Shown: positions 49,996 to 59,900, numbered from the stretch's first letter. The stretch: 64,000 nucleotides of DNA from DATBVX01 sp963705495 (GCA_963705495.1 CAVPJQ010000015.1:1-64000); one strand, 5' to 3'. Numbers and translations: made by a program. Notes: generated from the sequence alone by a model not told the origin.

Positions 49996-51201
49996 TCAGA
50001 GAATCCGTGCCGAAAGCACGCCCTCAATGCCGCGAATACGTTCGAACACCTCGGCAGGAATCTGCGCGTCCGTGTCGATCAGGGTGTATGCCAGCTCGCC
50101 GCGTGACTTGTTGAGGAGGTCGGCGATATTGAGCTTTGCCGTGGCGAGACACGTCGAGATCTGGCCCACCATGTTGGGCACATTGTCGTTGGCAATCGCG
50201 ATGCGCTGTCCGCCGTTGGCGCGAGGCAGGATGGCCTCCGGGAAGTTCACCGAGTGGCGCACGTTGCCGTGCTCGAGAAAGTCACGCACGGTGTCGGCCA
50301 CCATGATCGCGCAGTTCTCCTCGGCCTCCTCGGTCGAGGCGCCAAGGTGCGGCAACGCGACAACCCGCGGATGATTGCGAATGGCATTGCTCGGAAAATC
50401 ACACACGTACGATTGCAACCGACCCTGATCGAGCGCTTCGACGATCGCAGCTTCGTCGACGATCGGCGCGCGCGCGAAATTGAGGATTACGCCGCCCTTG
50501 CGCATCAGACGCAGGCGTGCGGCATTCACGAGCTTGCGGGTGGCGTCATTCAGCGGGACATGCACGCTGATCAGGTCGGAGCGCGCAAAGAGATCGTCGA
50601 GGCTGACCGCCTGCTCGACACCCGACGACAGCTGCCAGGCGCGCTGCACGGTGATCTGCGGGTCGTAGCCCAGCACTTTCATCCTCAGCCCCAGGGCGGC
50701 ATTGGCAACCTCGACGCCGATGGCGCCGAGTCCAACCACGCCCAGCGTCCGGCCCGGCAGCTCGAAGCCTACGAACTTCTTCTTGCCCTTCTCGACCGCC
50801 TCTTCGACCGCGTGATCGTCGCCCTCGAGGGCGCGCACGTAGCCCCAGGCCTGGCAGATGTCGCGTGCCGCGAGAAACATCCCGGCGATCACCAGTTCTT
50901 TCACGGCGTTCGCATTCGCGCCCGGGGAGTTGAACACCGGGATGCCGCGCTTACTGAGGCTCGCCACCGGGATATTGTTGACGCCGGCGCCCGCACGCCC
51001 GACCGCCTTGACCGAATCCGGAATCACCATCTTGTGCATGTCCGCGGAGCGCACCAGGACGGCGTCCGGATGCCCGATCTCGGATGCGATCTCGTAACGG
51101 TCGCGCGGCAGCCGCTCCAGGCCCCGAATCGAGATGTTGTTGAGCGTCAGGATCCGGAACGTCTGCGTCTTGCGCTGCATGTCGAGTGCGGTGCTAGCCA
51201 T
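49996..51201 (-). CDS. serA: D-3-phosphoglycerate dehydrogenase
   Basis: 401 residues from ATG 51201, overlapping the serC end by eight bases. D-2-hydroxyacid dehydrogenase: NAD motif GRTLGVVGLGAIGVEVANAA, catalytic arginine, glutamate and histidine (NFARAPIVDEAAI, VVALPHLGASTEEAE) and a C-terminal ACT domain (AYTLIDTDAQIPAEVFERIRGIEGV), the serine-inhibition module. It opens serine synthesis from 3-phosphoglycerate and feeds SerC. Placement of serA between serC and pheA is less common than serC-pheA alone. Confidence 0.95.
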   Translation of the reverse strand: MASTALDMQRKTQTFRILTLNNISIRGLERLPRDRYEIASEIGHPDAVLVRSADMHKMVIPDSVKAVGRAGAGVNNIPVASLSKRGIPVFNSPGANANAVKELVIAGMFLAARDICQAWGYVRALEGDDHAVEEAVEKGKKKFVGFELPGRTLGVVGLGAIGVEVANAALGLRMKVLGYDPQITVQRAWQLSSGVEQAVSLDDLFARSDLISVHVPLNDATRKLVNAARLRLMRKGGVILNFARAPIVDEAAIVEALDQGRLQSYVCDFPSNAIRNHPRVVALPHLGASTEEAEENCAIMVADTVRDFLEHGNVRHSVNFPEAILPRANGGQRIAIANDNVPNMVGQISTCLATAKLNIADLLNKSRGELAYTLIDTDAQIPAEVFERIRGIEGVLSARIL

Positions 51202-52273
51202 TCTTCCTCGCAAAATCCTGCATGAATTCCACCAGCGCATTCACTCCCGCGATCGTCATGGCGTTGTAGAGACTCGCGCGCATGCCGCCGACGGTACGAT
51301 GACCTTCGAGATTCGTGAGCCCGGCGGTCTTCGCTTCGGTGATGAACTGCTTGTCGAGCTCGGGCCGCGCCAGTGTAAAGGGCACGTTCATCCATGAACG
51401 ACAGTCCTTGGCGACCGGATTGCGGTAGAACCCCGAGCCGTCGATTGCCGCGTACAGCTTCGCGGACTTCGCGCGATTGAGTTCCGCCATCGCAGCGAGA
51501 CCGCCCTGGCGCTTCAGCCACTGGAAGACCAGGCCGGCGAAGTACCAGCCGAAGGTTGGCGGCGTGTTGAGCATGGAACCCTCATCCGCCATGCCCTTGT
51601 AGTCGAACACCAGCGGGGTTCCCGGCCGCGCATGCCCGATCAGATCATCGCGCACGATCACCAGCGTGAGGCCCGAGGGACCCATATTCTTCTGCGCCCC
51701 GGCGTAGATCAGTCCGAACTTCGACACATCGATCGGGCGGGATAACAACGTCGAGGACATGTCCGCAACCAAGGGCGTTGCACCGGTTTCGGGCACGAAG
51801 TGAAACTCGACCCCACCGATCGTTTCGTTCGGCGTGTAGTGCAGATATGCCGCGTTCGGGCTGCGCTTCCAGCCGGAGACTGCGGGAATCGTGTTGTAAC
51901 CGGAGTCGGCGGCATCAGCGGCGACATTGAGTTTGCAATACCGCCGGGCGTCGCCCAGCGCCTTCTTCGACCAGCTGCCGGTATTGACGTAGTCGACCAC
52001 GGACTCCTGGGTCGCCAGGTTCAAGGGAACCGCCGAGAACTGCCCGGTCGCGCCGCCCTGCAGGAACAGCACCTTGTAATTGGAGGGCACCGCCAGCAGG
52101 TCACGCAGGTCCGCTTCAGCCTTGTGCGCGACCGCGATGAACGCCTTACTGCGGTGGCTGATCTCCATCACGGACATGCCACTGCCCTGCCAGTCGATCA
52201 GCTCATCCCGTGCCTGTTCGAGGACTTCCAGAGGCAGCGCTGCGGGCCCGGCGCTGAAGTTGAAAACGCGCAT
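51194..52273 (-). CDS. serC: Phosphoserine aminotransferase
   Basis: 359 residues from ATG 52273 (MRVFNFSAGPAALPLEVLEQ, the family's invariant start); an open frame upstream to 52384 is not coding in style. PLP lysine in LIYAGAQKNMGPSGLTLVIV, HEATH-like substrate segment HYTPNETIGGVEFHFVPE. It converts 3-phosphohydroxypyruvate to phosphoserine. It is 46 bases after gyrA and overlaps serA. Confidence 0.96.
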   Translation of the reverse strand: MRVFNFSAGPAALPLEVLEQARDELIDWQGSGMSVMEISHRSKAFIAVAHKAEADLRDLLAVPSNYKVLFLQGGATGQFSAVPLNLATQESVVDYVNTGSWSKKALGDARRYCKLNVAADAADSGYNTIPAVSGWKRSPNAAYLHYTPNETIGGVEFHFVPETGATPLVADMSSTLLSRPIDVSKFGLIYAGAQKNMGPSGLTLVIVRDDLIGHARPGTPLVFDYKGMADEGSMLNTPPTFGWYFAGLVFQWLKRQGGLAAMAELNRAKSAKLYAAIDGSGFYRNPVAKDCRSWMNVPFTLARPELDKQFITEAKTAGLTNLEGHRTVGGMRASLYNAMTIAGVNALVEFMQDFARKNG

Positions 52274-52319
52274 GAATTTCCCGTGCTGAGCGCACTTCAA
52301 GAGAGGCGCAAGAAGTGTA

Positions 52320-54914
52320 TCAGGCGGGATCGGGTGTTTCAGCGGCCAGGCCGCCCGTGTCGATGTCTCCGGCACCCTCGCCATTCAAGCCTTCGACGCG
52401 TTCCAGGCCGACCAAGCGCTCGGCCTCCTCCAGTCGAATGAGGCGCACGCCCTGTGTGTTTCGACCCACCACCGAGATCTCGGCCACTGGCGTTCGCACC
52501 AGAGTGCCCGTCGAGCTGATCAGCATGATCTCGTGGTCGCGCACGACATGCAGTGCGCCGACCATCTGGCCGTTGCGCTCCGTAGTCTGCAAGGCGATGA
52601 CGCCCTGGCCGCCACGACCATGTCGTGGAAATTCGTCCACTGGAGTGAGCTTGCCGTAGCCGGCTTCTGAGGCGGTCAATATGAAGCCATCATCGACCAC
52701 GATGAGCGCGATGACGCGTTGGCCGAGCGACAGCTTTACGCCGCGGACGCCTGCGGCCTCGCGACCCATCGGCCGCACTTCGTCTTCGCTGAAGCGAATT
52801 GCCTTGCCGCCACTGGTGCACAGCATGATTTCACGCTGGCCATCGGTGAGCGCGACGCCCACCAGCTGGTCATCGGCGGCGAGATCCACCGCGATGATGC
52901 CGGTACTGCGCGGACGCGAGAACGATGCGAGCGGAGTCTTCTTGACCGTGCCGAGCGCCGTGGCCATGAACACATGATGATGTTCATCGTATTCACGGAT
53001 CGGCAGCACCGCATTGATGCGCTCGCCTTCCTGCAAAGGCAGCAGGTTCACCATCGGCTTGCCGCGCGCGCCGCGTCCCGCCTGCGGCAGCTCGTATACC
53101 TTGAGCCAGTACACCTTGCCCTGGCTGGAAAAGCACAGCAGCGTGTCGTGCGTGTTGGCGATGAACAGTTTGTCGATGAAGTCCTCGTCCTTGACGCTGG
53201 TCGCCGCCTTGCCGCGTCCACCGCGGCGCTGGGCCTGGTAGGCCGAAACCGGCTGTGACTTCGCATAGCCGGAATGGGACAGCGTCACCACGACTTCCTG
53301 AGGCTCGATCAAATCCTCGATGGTGAGATCGGAATGGTCGCGAATGATCTCGGTACGTCGCGCATCGCCATAAGTGTCGCGCAGCTCGATCAGCTCACTG
53401 CGAATCACGGCGAGCAATCGCTCCGGCCGTGCCAGGATCTCGCCGAGATCACGGATCTGCGCGAGCAGCTCCTGGTAGTCCGCGGCAATCTTGTCCTGTT
53501 CGAGGCCAGTCAGGCGATGCAGGCGCATGTCGAGAATCGCCTGTGCCTGCACTTCCGATAATCGATACCCGCCATCCAGCAGGCCCAGCTCACTCCCGAT
53601 GCCGTCCGGGCGGGTGTGAATGTCTCCCGCTCGCTTCAGCATCTCGGCGACCACACCAGAATCCCAATTGCGTGAGACCAGTGCGGCTCGCGCTTCGGGG
53701 GGTGAGGGGGAACGCTTGATGGTCTCGATGACTGCGTCGATATTGGCGAGCGCCACTGCCAGTCCCTCGAGGACGTGGGCGCGCTCACGCGCCTTGCGCA
53801 GATCAAAGATCGTCCGGCGCGTGACGACCTGGCGCCGATGGCGGAGGAACGCTTCCAGCAGCTCTTTGAGCGACAGGAGCCTTGGCTGTCCATCGACCAG
53901 TGCCACCATGTTGATGCCAAACACCGTCTCCATCGGTGTCTGCGCATACAGGTTGTTGAGCACGATATCGGGCACCTCACCCTTCCTGAGCTCAATGACC
54001 ACCCGCATACCGTCCTTGTCGGATTCATCGCGCAGCCCGTCAGTCGCGATGCCGTCGAGGTGCTTTTCCTTGACCAGCTCGGCGATGCGCTCGATCAGCC
54101 GCGCCTTGTTCACCTGGTAAGGAAGCTCGGTGATCACGATCGCGTGCCGCCCACTGCGCTCCAGGTTTTCTATATGTGTGCGCGCCCGCACCGACAGCCG
54201 ACCGCGGCCGGTCTTGTAGCCTGCAACGATCTCCTGCGCGCCATTGATGATGCCGGCCGTCGGAAAATCAGGGCCGGGGATATGCTGCATCAGGGCTGCG
54301 AGCGACAGCGATGGATCGTCAATGAGCGCAACACAGGCGTTCACGACCTCGGTGAGGTTGTGCGGTGGGATGTTGGTTGCCATGCCCACTGCGATGCCGG
54401 TCTGCCCGTTGATCAGCAGGTTCGGAACCCGTGTCGGCAGCACCGCCGGCTCGCTTTCCGACTCGTCGTAGTTGGGGACGAAATCGACCGTTTCCTTGTC
54501 GATGTCCGCGAGCAGCTCGTGTGCCATGCGTGACATGCGCACTTCCGTGTAGCGCATCGCCGCCGGCATATCGCCGTCCACGGAGCCGAAATTTCCCTGC
54601 CCGTCGATCAGCGGGTAGCGCATGGAGAAGCCCTGCGCCATGCGCACCATCGTGTCGTATACGGCCGTGTCACCGTGTGGGTGGTACTTGCCGATCACAT
54701 CGCCGACCACGCGGGCGGACTTCTTGTAGGCCTTGTTGTAGTCGTTGCCGAGCTCGCGCATCGCATACAGCACGCGCCGATGCACCGGCTTGAGGCCATC
54801 GCGCACGTCCGGCAACGCGCGCCCCACGATCACGCTCATGGCGTAATCGAGATAGGAGCGGCGCATTTCGTCTTCGAGGTTGACGGCGAGAATTTCGCGC
54901 GCGATGTCCGCCAT
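52320..54914 (-). CDS. gyrA: DNA gyrase subunit A
   Basis: 864 residues. Winged-helix breakage-reunion domain with the quinolone-region GKYHPHGDTAVYDTMVRMAQ and the catalytic tyrosine in AMRYTEVRMSRMA; tower and coiled-coil; C-terminal beta-pinwheel with the GyrA box (QRRGGRGKAATS). It introduces negative supercoils with GyrB. The quinolone-determining positions read G-D-T-A-V-Y-D: the usual serine at position 83 is threonine here, as in Pseudomonas. The C-terminus is short and lacks a long acidic tail. Confidence 0.97.
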   Translation of the reverse strand: MADIAREILAVNLEDEMRRSYLDYAMSVIVGRALPDVRDGLKPVHRRVLYAMRELGNDYNKAYKKSARVVGDVIGKYHPHGDTAVYDTMVRMAQGFSMRYPLIDGQGNFGSVDGDMPAAMRYTEVRMSRMAHELLADIDKETVDFVPNYDESESEPAVLPTRVPNLLINGQTGIAVGMATNIPPHNLTEVVNACVALIDDPSLSLAALMQHIPGPDFPTAGIINGAQEIVAGYKTGRGRLSVRARTHIENLERSGRHAIVITELPYQVNKARLIERIAELVKEKHLDGIATDGLRDESDKDGMRVVIELRKGEVPDIVLNNLYAQTPMETVFGINMVALVDGQPRLLSLKELLEAFLRHRRQVVTRRTIFDLRKARERAHVLEGLAVALANIDAVIETIKRSPSPPEARAALVSRNWDSGVVAEMLKRAGDIHTRPDGIGSELGLLDGGYRLSEVQAQAILDMRLHRLTGLEQDKIAADYQELLAQIRDLGEILARPERLLAVIRSELIELRDTYGDARRTEIIRDHSDLTIEDLIEPQEVVVTLSHSGYAKSQPVSAYQAQRRGGRGKAATSVKDEDFIDKLFIANTHDTLLCFSSQGKVYWLKVYELPQAGRGARGKPMVNLLPLQEGERINAVLPIREYDEHHHVFMATALGTVKKTPLASFSRPRSTGIIAVDLAADDQLVGVALTDGQREIMLCTSGGKAIRFSEDEVRPMGREAAGVRGVKLSLGQRVIALIVVDDGFILTASEAGYGKLTPVDEFPRHGRGGQGVIALQTTERNGQMVGALHVVRDHEIMLISSTGTLVRTPVAEISVVGRNTQGVRLIRLEEAERLVGLERVEGLNGEGAGDIDTGGLAAETPDPA

Positions 54915-55121
54915 TCAGGGGTCCGTTATCGAGCTCCGGACGGTGCCGGGAGCATGGCCAAAAAAGTACTTTTTCAAGTGCAGTAGGAAGCGCGCAATCT
55001 TATCACAGCGCATCACCCCGCCGAACCTGCACAGCGTGTCGGCGCGAGGCTGCGCCGCTATACTTGCGCTCGTTTCAGACAGGCTCCCGACGGAGCTGGA
55101 ACCTTGCCCGCCGCAGCATGC

Positions 55122-56453
55122 ATGGAATCCATTGATCTCATCATCGATGCACGCTGGATCGTTCCGGTCGAGCCGCATGGCCGCGTGCTCGAGCATCACT
55201 CGATCGCCATCAACGGCGGTCGAATCGTGGCGCTGCTGCCCTCCTCCGAGGCGCGCGCCCGGTTCGCGGCGCAGGAACACTTGCGCCGACCGAGTCACGT
55301 GCTGATACCGGGATTGGTGAATGCCCATACCCATGGCGCGATGAGCCTGCTGCGGGGGATCGCCGACGATCTGCCGTTCGACGCCTGGCTGCGCAAGTGC
55401 ATCTTTCCGCTCGAGCAACGCTGGGTCAGCGCCGAATTCGTGCGTGAAGGCACGGAGCTCGCGTTTGCCGAGATGCTGCTCGCGGGCACGACCTGCGTGG
55501 CGGACTGGTACTTCCATCCGGAAGAGAGCGCGCGGGTCGCGGCCGAACTGCACGTACGCGCCTGTGTGGGAGCCCCGATTGCTGACTTTCCCGCGCCCTG
55601 GGCGGGCGGCGCCGACGACTATCTTTCGCAAGGCCTCACGCTGCACGACGCCTGGCGCGATCACCCACTCATCAGCACTGCACTCGGGCCACATTCGCCC
55701 TATCTCGTGAGCGATGCGACATTCGAGCGCATTCGCATCTACGCCGATGAGCTCGACGCTACGGTGATGATTCACCTTCACGAGAGCGTGGCGGAAATCG
55801 AGCAATCCCTCGCAGCCCACGGCGTGCGCCCCATCGAACGGCTGAGGCGCCTGGGCCTCCTTTCACCCCGTCTGATCGGCGTGCATTTCACTCAAGCCGA
55901 AGCAGCGGACATCGCGACCGCCGCGCAGGCCGGCATGCCGGTGGTTCACTGTCCGGCCTCGAACCTCAAGCTCGGCAATGGCATGGCACCGGTCGGCGCG
56001 ATGCTGGCCGCGGGACTCAATGTCGCACTCGGCACCGACGGCCCGGCGAGCAACAACAGTCTCGATATGATTGGCGAGATGCGCCTGGCTGCCTTGCTTG
56101 CGAAGGGCCAGGGCCGCGATCCGACGGTGCTGGACGCAGCCACCGCGTTACGCATGGCCACACTCAACGGAGCGCGTGCGCTGGGCCTCGATTCGGACAC
56201 TGGCTCGCTGCTTCCTGGCAAGTGGGCAGATCTGTGTTGCATGAATCTCGATACACCGGCCACCCTGCCTGTCTACTCGCCGCTTTCCCAGATTGTGTAT
56301 GCCGCGAGCCGCGAACAGGTGAGCGACGTGTGGGTCGCCGGAAAACACCTCGTGGGCGATGGGCAATTCACGCGCCTGGATCCGGATCGCCTGCGCCACC
56401 ATGCGGCACGCTGGAGTGAACGCATCGCTGCGCTTACCGAGCGCGCCGCCTGA
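55122..56453 (+). CDS. mtaD: 5-methylthioadenosine/S-adenosylhomocysteine deaminase-like (TRZ/ATZ) hydrolase
   Basis: 443 residues from ATG 55122 (MESIDLIIDARWIVPVEP, the family's usual start); a TTG at 55104 with GGAG upstream is an alternative. Metal site: NAHTHGAMSLLRG, IHLHESVAEI, HCPASNLKLGNG and GTDGPASNNSLDM. It should deaminate methylthioadenosine, SAH or a related purine nucleoside. It precedes ubiG by 15 bases, a frequent pairing in Gammaproteobacteria, where the deaminase may clear SAH formed by methyltransferases. A TATACT box lies at 55059-55064. Confidence 0.88.
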   Translation: MESIDLIIDARWIVPVEPHGRVLEHHSIAINGGRIVALLPSSEARARFAAQEHLRRPSHVLIPGLVNAHTHGAMSLLRGIADDLPFDAWLRKCIFPLEQRWVSAEFVREGTELAFAEMLLAGTTCVADWYFHPEESARVAAELHVRACVGAPIADFPAPWAGGADDYLSQGLTLHDAWRDHPLISTALGPHSPYLVSDATFERIRIYADELDATVMIHLHESVAEIEQSLAAHGVRPIERLRRLGLLSPRLIGVHFTQAEAADIATAAQAGMPVVHCPASNLKLGNGMAPVGAMLAAGLNVALGTDGPASNNSLDMIGEMRLAALLAKGQGRDPTVLDAATALRMATLNGARALGLDSDTGSLLPGKWADLCCMNLDTPATLPVYSPLSQIVYAASREQVSDVWVAGKHLVGDGQFTRLDPDRLRHHAARWSERIAALTERAA

Positions 56454-56468
56454 GGAATCCCGATAACG

Positions 56469-57179
56469 ATGAATTCCGTCTCCAACGTCGATGCCGGCGA
56501 GATCGCCAAGTTCGAAGCGCTGGCACAACGCTGGTGGGATCCGGCCGGGGAATTCCGCCCGCTCCACGAGCTCAATCCCCTGCGGCTCGGGTTCATCGAA
56601 GCACGCGCGTCGCTCGCCGGCACGAGAGTCCTCGATGTCGGCTGCGGCGGCGGCATCCTTTCCGAAGCCATGGCGCGCAAAGGCGCCAGCGTCCTAGGTA
56701 TCGATATGGCGCAAGCCGCCTTGCAGGTTGCGGAGCTGCACGCCCTCGAGGGCGGCGTGAAACTGGAGTATCGACTGGCGGCCGCTGAAGACCTCGCCGC
56801 CACGGCGCCCGGGCACTTCGACGTTATCACCTGCATGGAAATGCTCGAGCATGTCCCGGAGCCGGAGCAGGTACTCTCGGCGCTTGCCACACTGGTGCGA
56901 CCCGGCGGGCAGGTATTCATCTCCACTATCAATCGCAACTTGAAAGCGTTCCTGCTCGCGATCGTAGGTGCGGAATATCTCTTGCGCCTGCTGCCGCGCG
57001 GTACCCACGATTACGCGCGCTTCATTCGCCCCTCCGAGCTCGCCGGCTGGGCCCGAAGCTCAGGGCTCGATCTCGTGGATCTTGCCGGGATCGAATACAA
57101 CCCGATCACCCGGCGTTTTCTGCAGAGTGACGATGCAACGGTGAATTACCTCGCGCATCTCACGCGTGCCGGAGCGTGA
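56469..57179 (+). CDS. ubiG: Ubiquinone biosynthesis O-methyltransferase
   Basis: 236 residues, standard length. SAM motif RVLDVGCGGGILSEAMARKG, post-motif VITCMEMLEHVPEP and family end LAGIEYNPITRRFLQSDDATVNY. It methylates two hydroxyls in ubiquinone synthesis. Its stop overlaps the next gene's start (TGATG), so they are translationally coupled. Confidence 0.96.
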   Translation: MNSVSNVDAGEIAKFEALAQRWWDPAGEFRPLHELNPLRLGFIEARASLAGTRVLDVGCGGGILSEAMARKGASVLGIDMAQAALQVAELHALEGGVKLEYRLAAAEDLAATAPGHFDVITCMEMLEHVPEPEQVLSALATLVRPGGQVFISTINRNLKAFLLAIVGAEYLLRLLPRGTHDYARFIRPSELAGWARSSGLDLVDLAGIEYNPITRRFLQSDDATVNYLAHLTRAGA

Positions 57180-57859
57180 TGGCCGCTCGCAGCGCTGTCA
57201 GCGGTGTGCTGTTCGACCTCGACGGCACTTTGCTCGATACGGCACCCGACATGGCGCAGGCACTCAATCGACTGCGCAATGAGCAAGGCGAGCGCGAGAT
57301 GCCCTTCGACCAGATTCGCCCGCACGTCTCGCATGGCGCCCTGGCGTTGGTGAGAACCGGATTTCCGGACGCCGACGATGACCGGGTCGCGAGCCTGCGT
57401 GCTCGGTTTCTCGAGCTGTACAGCGCAGACATCGCCGCCGAAACCACGCTCTTTCCGGGATTCGAAACGGTGCTCGCCCATCTGGATGCGCGCGGCATGC
57501 GCTGGGGTATTGTCACCAACAAGCCCGCGTTCCTCACCGAACCGCTGCTCGCGGCGATGCAGCTCTCGACGCGGGCGAATTGCATCGTGAGTGGCGACAC
57601 CTTGCCCCAGCGCAAGCCTCACCCAGCCCCACTGCTGCACGCGGCCGCTCTGCTCGGTATCGAGACCAGCGCTTGCGTGTACGTCGGCGATGCGGAACGC
57701 GATGTCCGTGCTGCCCACGCCGCGGGAATGCGCGCCCTCGTCGCGCTGTTCGGATATCTCGGCGAAAACGATCAACCGCACGCGTGGGGTGCAGATGCCC
57801 TGATCAATGAGCCCGCCGAGCTGATCGGCTGGCTGAACGGCACGGCGTCGCGATCATGA
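57179..57859 (+). CDS. HAD phosphatase: phosphoglycolate phosphatase or MupP (MurNAc-6P phosphatase)
   Basis: 226 residues from ATG 57179. HAD motifs VLFDLDGTLLDTAPDM, GIVTNKPAFLTEPLL, QRKPHPAPLLHAA and VYVGDAERDVRAAHAAG. Annotations usually say Gph, but in Pseudomonas the phosphatase between ubiG and yciK is MupP, which acts in the peptidoglycan-recycling bypass. Here rmuC lies between it and yciK, so synteny favours MupP moderately. It overlaps both neighbours by a few bases. Confidence 0.88.
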   Translation: MAARSAVSGVLFDLDGTLLDTAPDMAQALNRLRNEQGEREMPFDQIRPHVSHGALALVRTGFPDADDDRVASLRARFLELYSADIAAETTLFPGFETVLAHLDARGMRWGIVTNKPAFLTEPLLAAMQLSTRANCIVSGDTLPQRKPHPAPLLHAAALLGIETSACVYVGDAERDVRAAHAAGMRALVALFGYLGENDQPHAWGADALINEPAELIGWLNGTASRS

Positions 57860-59142
57860 CGATGAATGCACTGTGGGTCTGGATTGGGTTCGCCGTCGGG
57901 ATTGGCTTCATCCTCGGCTGGTTAGTCATGGCTCTGCGCGCCTCCCGTGCGCAGCAACGGCTTGGGCTCGAGCTGGAGAACGCCCGCGCCCGGCTCAAGT
58001 CCCAGGAAACGCTCGAGCAGGAACGTAACAACGCGCTCGAGCGTGCCCAGGAACGTCTGACTGTCGCCTTCGATGGCCTGGCGCGCGCAACCCTGCGCAG
58101 CAACAGCGAGGTGTTTCTGAAGCTCGCGCACGAAAACCTGGGCCAACAGCAACTGCAGGCCACACATGCGCTCAGGGAGCGAGAACAGGCCATCGAATCG
58201 ATGCTCAAGCCCATCCAGGAAGCGCTGGGCCGAACGCAATCCCAGATCTCGAACATCGAGAAAGATCGCCACGAAGCCTTCGGCGCCATGCGCCAGTATC
58301 TCGAATCCGTCAATCAGAGCCAGTCCGCCCTGCAGCGCGAGACGCGCAACCTCGTGAACGCCCTGCGTCGGCCCGAAGTACGCGGCCAGTGGGGTGAAAT
58401 GTCCTTGCGTCGCCTGGTCGAGCTCGCCGGCATGACGCCACATTGCGATTTCACGGAACAGGCGCATACGGCCGGTGATGAAGGGGCGTTGCGCCCCGAT
58501 CTGATCATTCACCTGCCGGATGGGCGCGATCTCGTCGTAGACGTCAAGACCCCGCTCGCCGCGTATCTGGAAGCTGTCGATGCATCTACGGATGAGGCAC
58601 GCGCGCTCGCATTGCGCCGGCATGGACAACTGCTCGCCGAGCGCGTGCGGGCGCTCGCGGGTAAGGCTTACTGGACGCAATTCGCCAAGAGCCCTGATTT
58701 CGTCATTCTGTTCATTCCGGGTGATCAGTTCCTCGCCGCAGCTCTCAACGAGAACCCTGGCCTGCTCGATGAAGCGATTCGCCAGAGCGTGATCCTCGCA
58801 ACGCCGACCAGCTTCATCGCCATGCTCAAGGCGATCGCGTATGGCTGGCGCCAGCTGGCACTGGCGCAAAATGCCGAAACCATCCGCGACCTGGGTGAGG
58901 AACTCTATCGACGACTGAGCGTCTTCGGCGCTCATCTGGGCAGGATCGGAAAGAGCCTCGATGCGAGCGTCGAAGCCTACAACAGCGCCGTCGGCTCGCT
59001 CGAACGACAGGTGCTGCCAGCGGCGCGCCGTTTCACTGACCTCGGCTTGAAGCCCGATCGCAATCTCGAGGTGCTCGATCCGGTCGACAAGCTCGCGAGA
59101 ACGCCAAGCAGCGATGTGCCGGACCCACCCCCGGAGTCCTGA
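57856..59142 (+). CDS. rmuC: DNA recombination protein RmuC
   Basis: 428 residues. An N-terminal membrane helix (LWVWIGFAVGIGFILGWLVMAL), a long coiled coil (about 30-165) and the RmuC nuclease-like domain (RRPEVRGQWGEMSLRRLVELAGM, DLVVDVKTPLAAYLEA, FVILFIPGDQFLAAAL). It limits inversions at short inverted repeats. Its ATG overlaps the phosphatase stop (ATGA). Insertion of rmuC between the phosphatase and yciK is a lineage trait. Confidence 0.94.
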   Translation: MTMNALWVWIGFAVGIGFILGWLVMALRASRAQQRLGLELENARARLKSQETLEQERNNALERAQERLTVAFDGLARATLRSNSEVFLKLAHENLGQQQLQATHALREREQAIESMLKPIQEALGRTQSQISNIEKDRHEAFGAMRQYLESVNQSQSALQRETRNLVNALRRPEVRGQWGEMSLRRLVELAGMTPHCDFTEQAHTAGDEGALRPDLIIHLPDGRDLVVDVKTPLAAYLEAVDASTDEARALALRRHGQLLAERVRALAGKAYWTQFAKSPDFVILFIPGDQFLAAALNENPGLLDEAIRQSVILATPTSFIAMLKAIAYGWRQLALAQNAETIRDLGEELYRRLSVFGAHLGRIGKSLDASVEAYNSAVGSLERQVLPAARRFTDLGLKPDRNLEVLDPVDKLARTPSSDVPDPPPES

Positions 59143-59147
59143 GGCAC

Positions 59148-59900
59148 TTGGCCGCCATCGATATCAAGAACTACCAGCCGGCAAGCGACGAGCTGCGTGA
59201 GCGCGTCATCCTCGTCACCGGTGCCGGTGATGGCATTGGCCGCGCAGTCGCCCTCGCTCTGGCGGCACATGGCGCAACCGTGATCCTGAGTGGCCGGACG
59301 GTGCGCAAGCTCGAGGCAACCCACGATCAGATCCTGGCGGCAGATGGACCGCAGCCGAGCATTGCCCCGCTGAATCTGGAGAGGGCACTGGCGAACGACT
59401 ATGACGCTGTTGCGGCGGCGATCGACAGCAACTACGGCCGGCTCGACGGCCTGCTGCACAACGCGGCAATGCTCGGGCAGTTGAGCCCGATCGATCACTA
59501 TGACGTGCCGACCTGGACCCAGGTCCTGCATGTGAACGTCACTGCGGAGTTCGCGCTCACGCAGGTGTGCCTGCCGCTCCTTCGCAAGTCGCCCGATGCC
59601 AGCGTGCTCTTCACCTCGAGCGGCGTCGGTCGTCGCGGCCGGGCACTGTGGGGTGCATACGCCGTCTCCAAGTTCGCGGTCGAGGGGCTTGCGCAGGTGC
59701 TGGCCGACGAGCTGGCTTCCACTCCCATCCGCGTGAATTGCATCAACCCGGTGCGTGCACGCACGCTCATGCGCCTGCAGGCATATCCCGCCGAGGACAC
59801 AAGCGCGCTGCCCGATCCTGCCGCGCTCGTCGGTCCCTACCTCTATCTTCTGGGTCCTGCCAGCCGCGGTATCTCCGGGCAGAGTTTCGACTGCTTCTGA
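59148..59900 (+). CDS. yciK: YciK-family short-chain dehydrogenase/reductase
   Basis: 250 residues from TTG 59148. SDR Rossmann motif VILVTGAGDGIGRAVALALA, NAAMLGQLSPIDHYD in place of the NNAG motif (HNAAML), catalytic SSGVGRRGRALWGAYAVSKFA with the serine, tyrosine and lysine, and the C-terminal RTLMRLQAYPAED. Substrate unknown; the family follows ubiG and a phosphatase in Pseudomonas and relatives. The start is unusual but no ATG lies nearby in frame. Confidence 0.9.
   Translation: MAAIDIKNYQPASDELRERVILVTGAGDGIGRAVALALAAHGATVILSGRTVRKLEATHDQILAADGPQPSIAPLNLERALANDYDAVAAAIDSNYGRLDGLLHNAAMLGQLSPIDHYDVPTWTQVLHVNVTAEFALTQVCLPLLRKSPDASVLFTSSGVGRRGRALWGAYAVSKFAVEGLAQVLADELASTPIRVNCINPVRARTLMRLQAYPAEDTSALPDPAALVGPYLYLLGPASRGISGQSFDCF

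Noticed and set aside
54915..55020. Promoter of gyrA on the minus strand
   Set aside because: TAAGAT can be read as a -10 but the -35 at 17 bases is TTCGGC; too weak to list.
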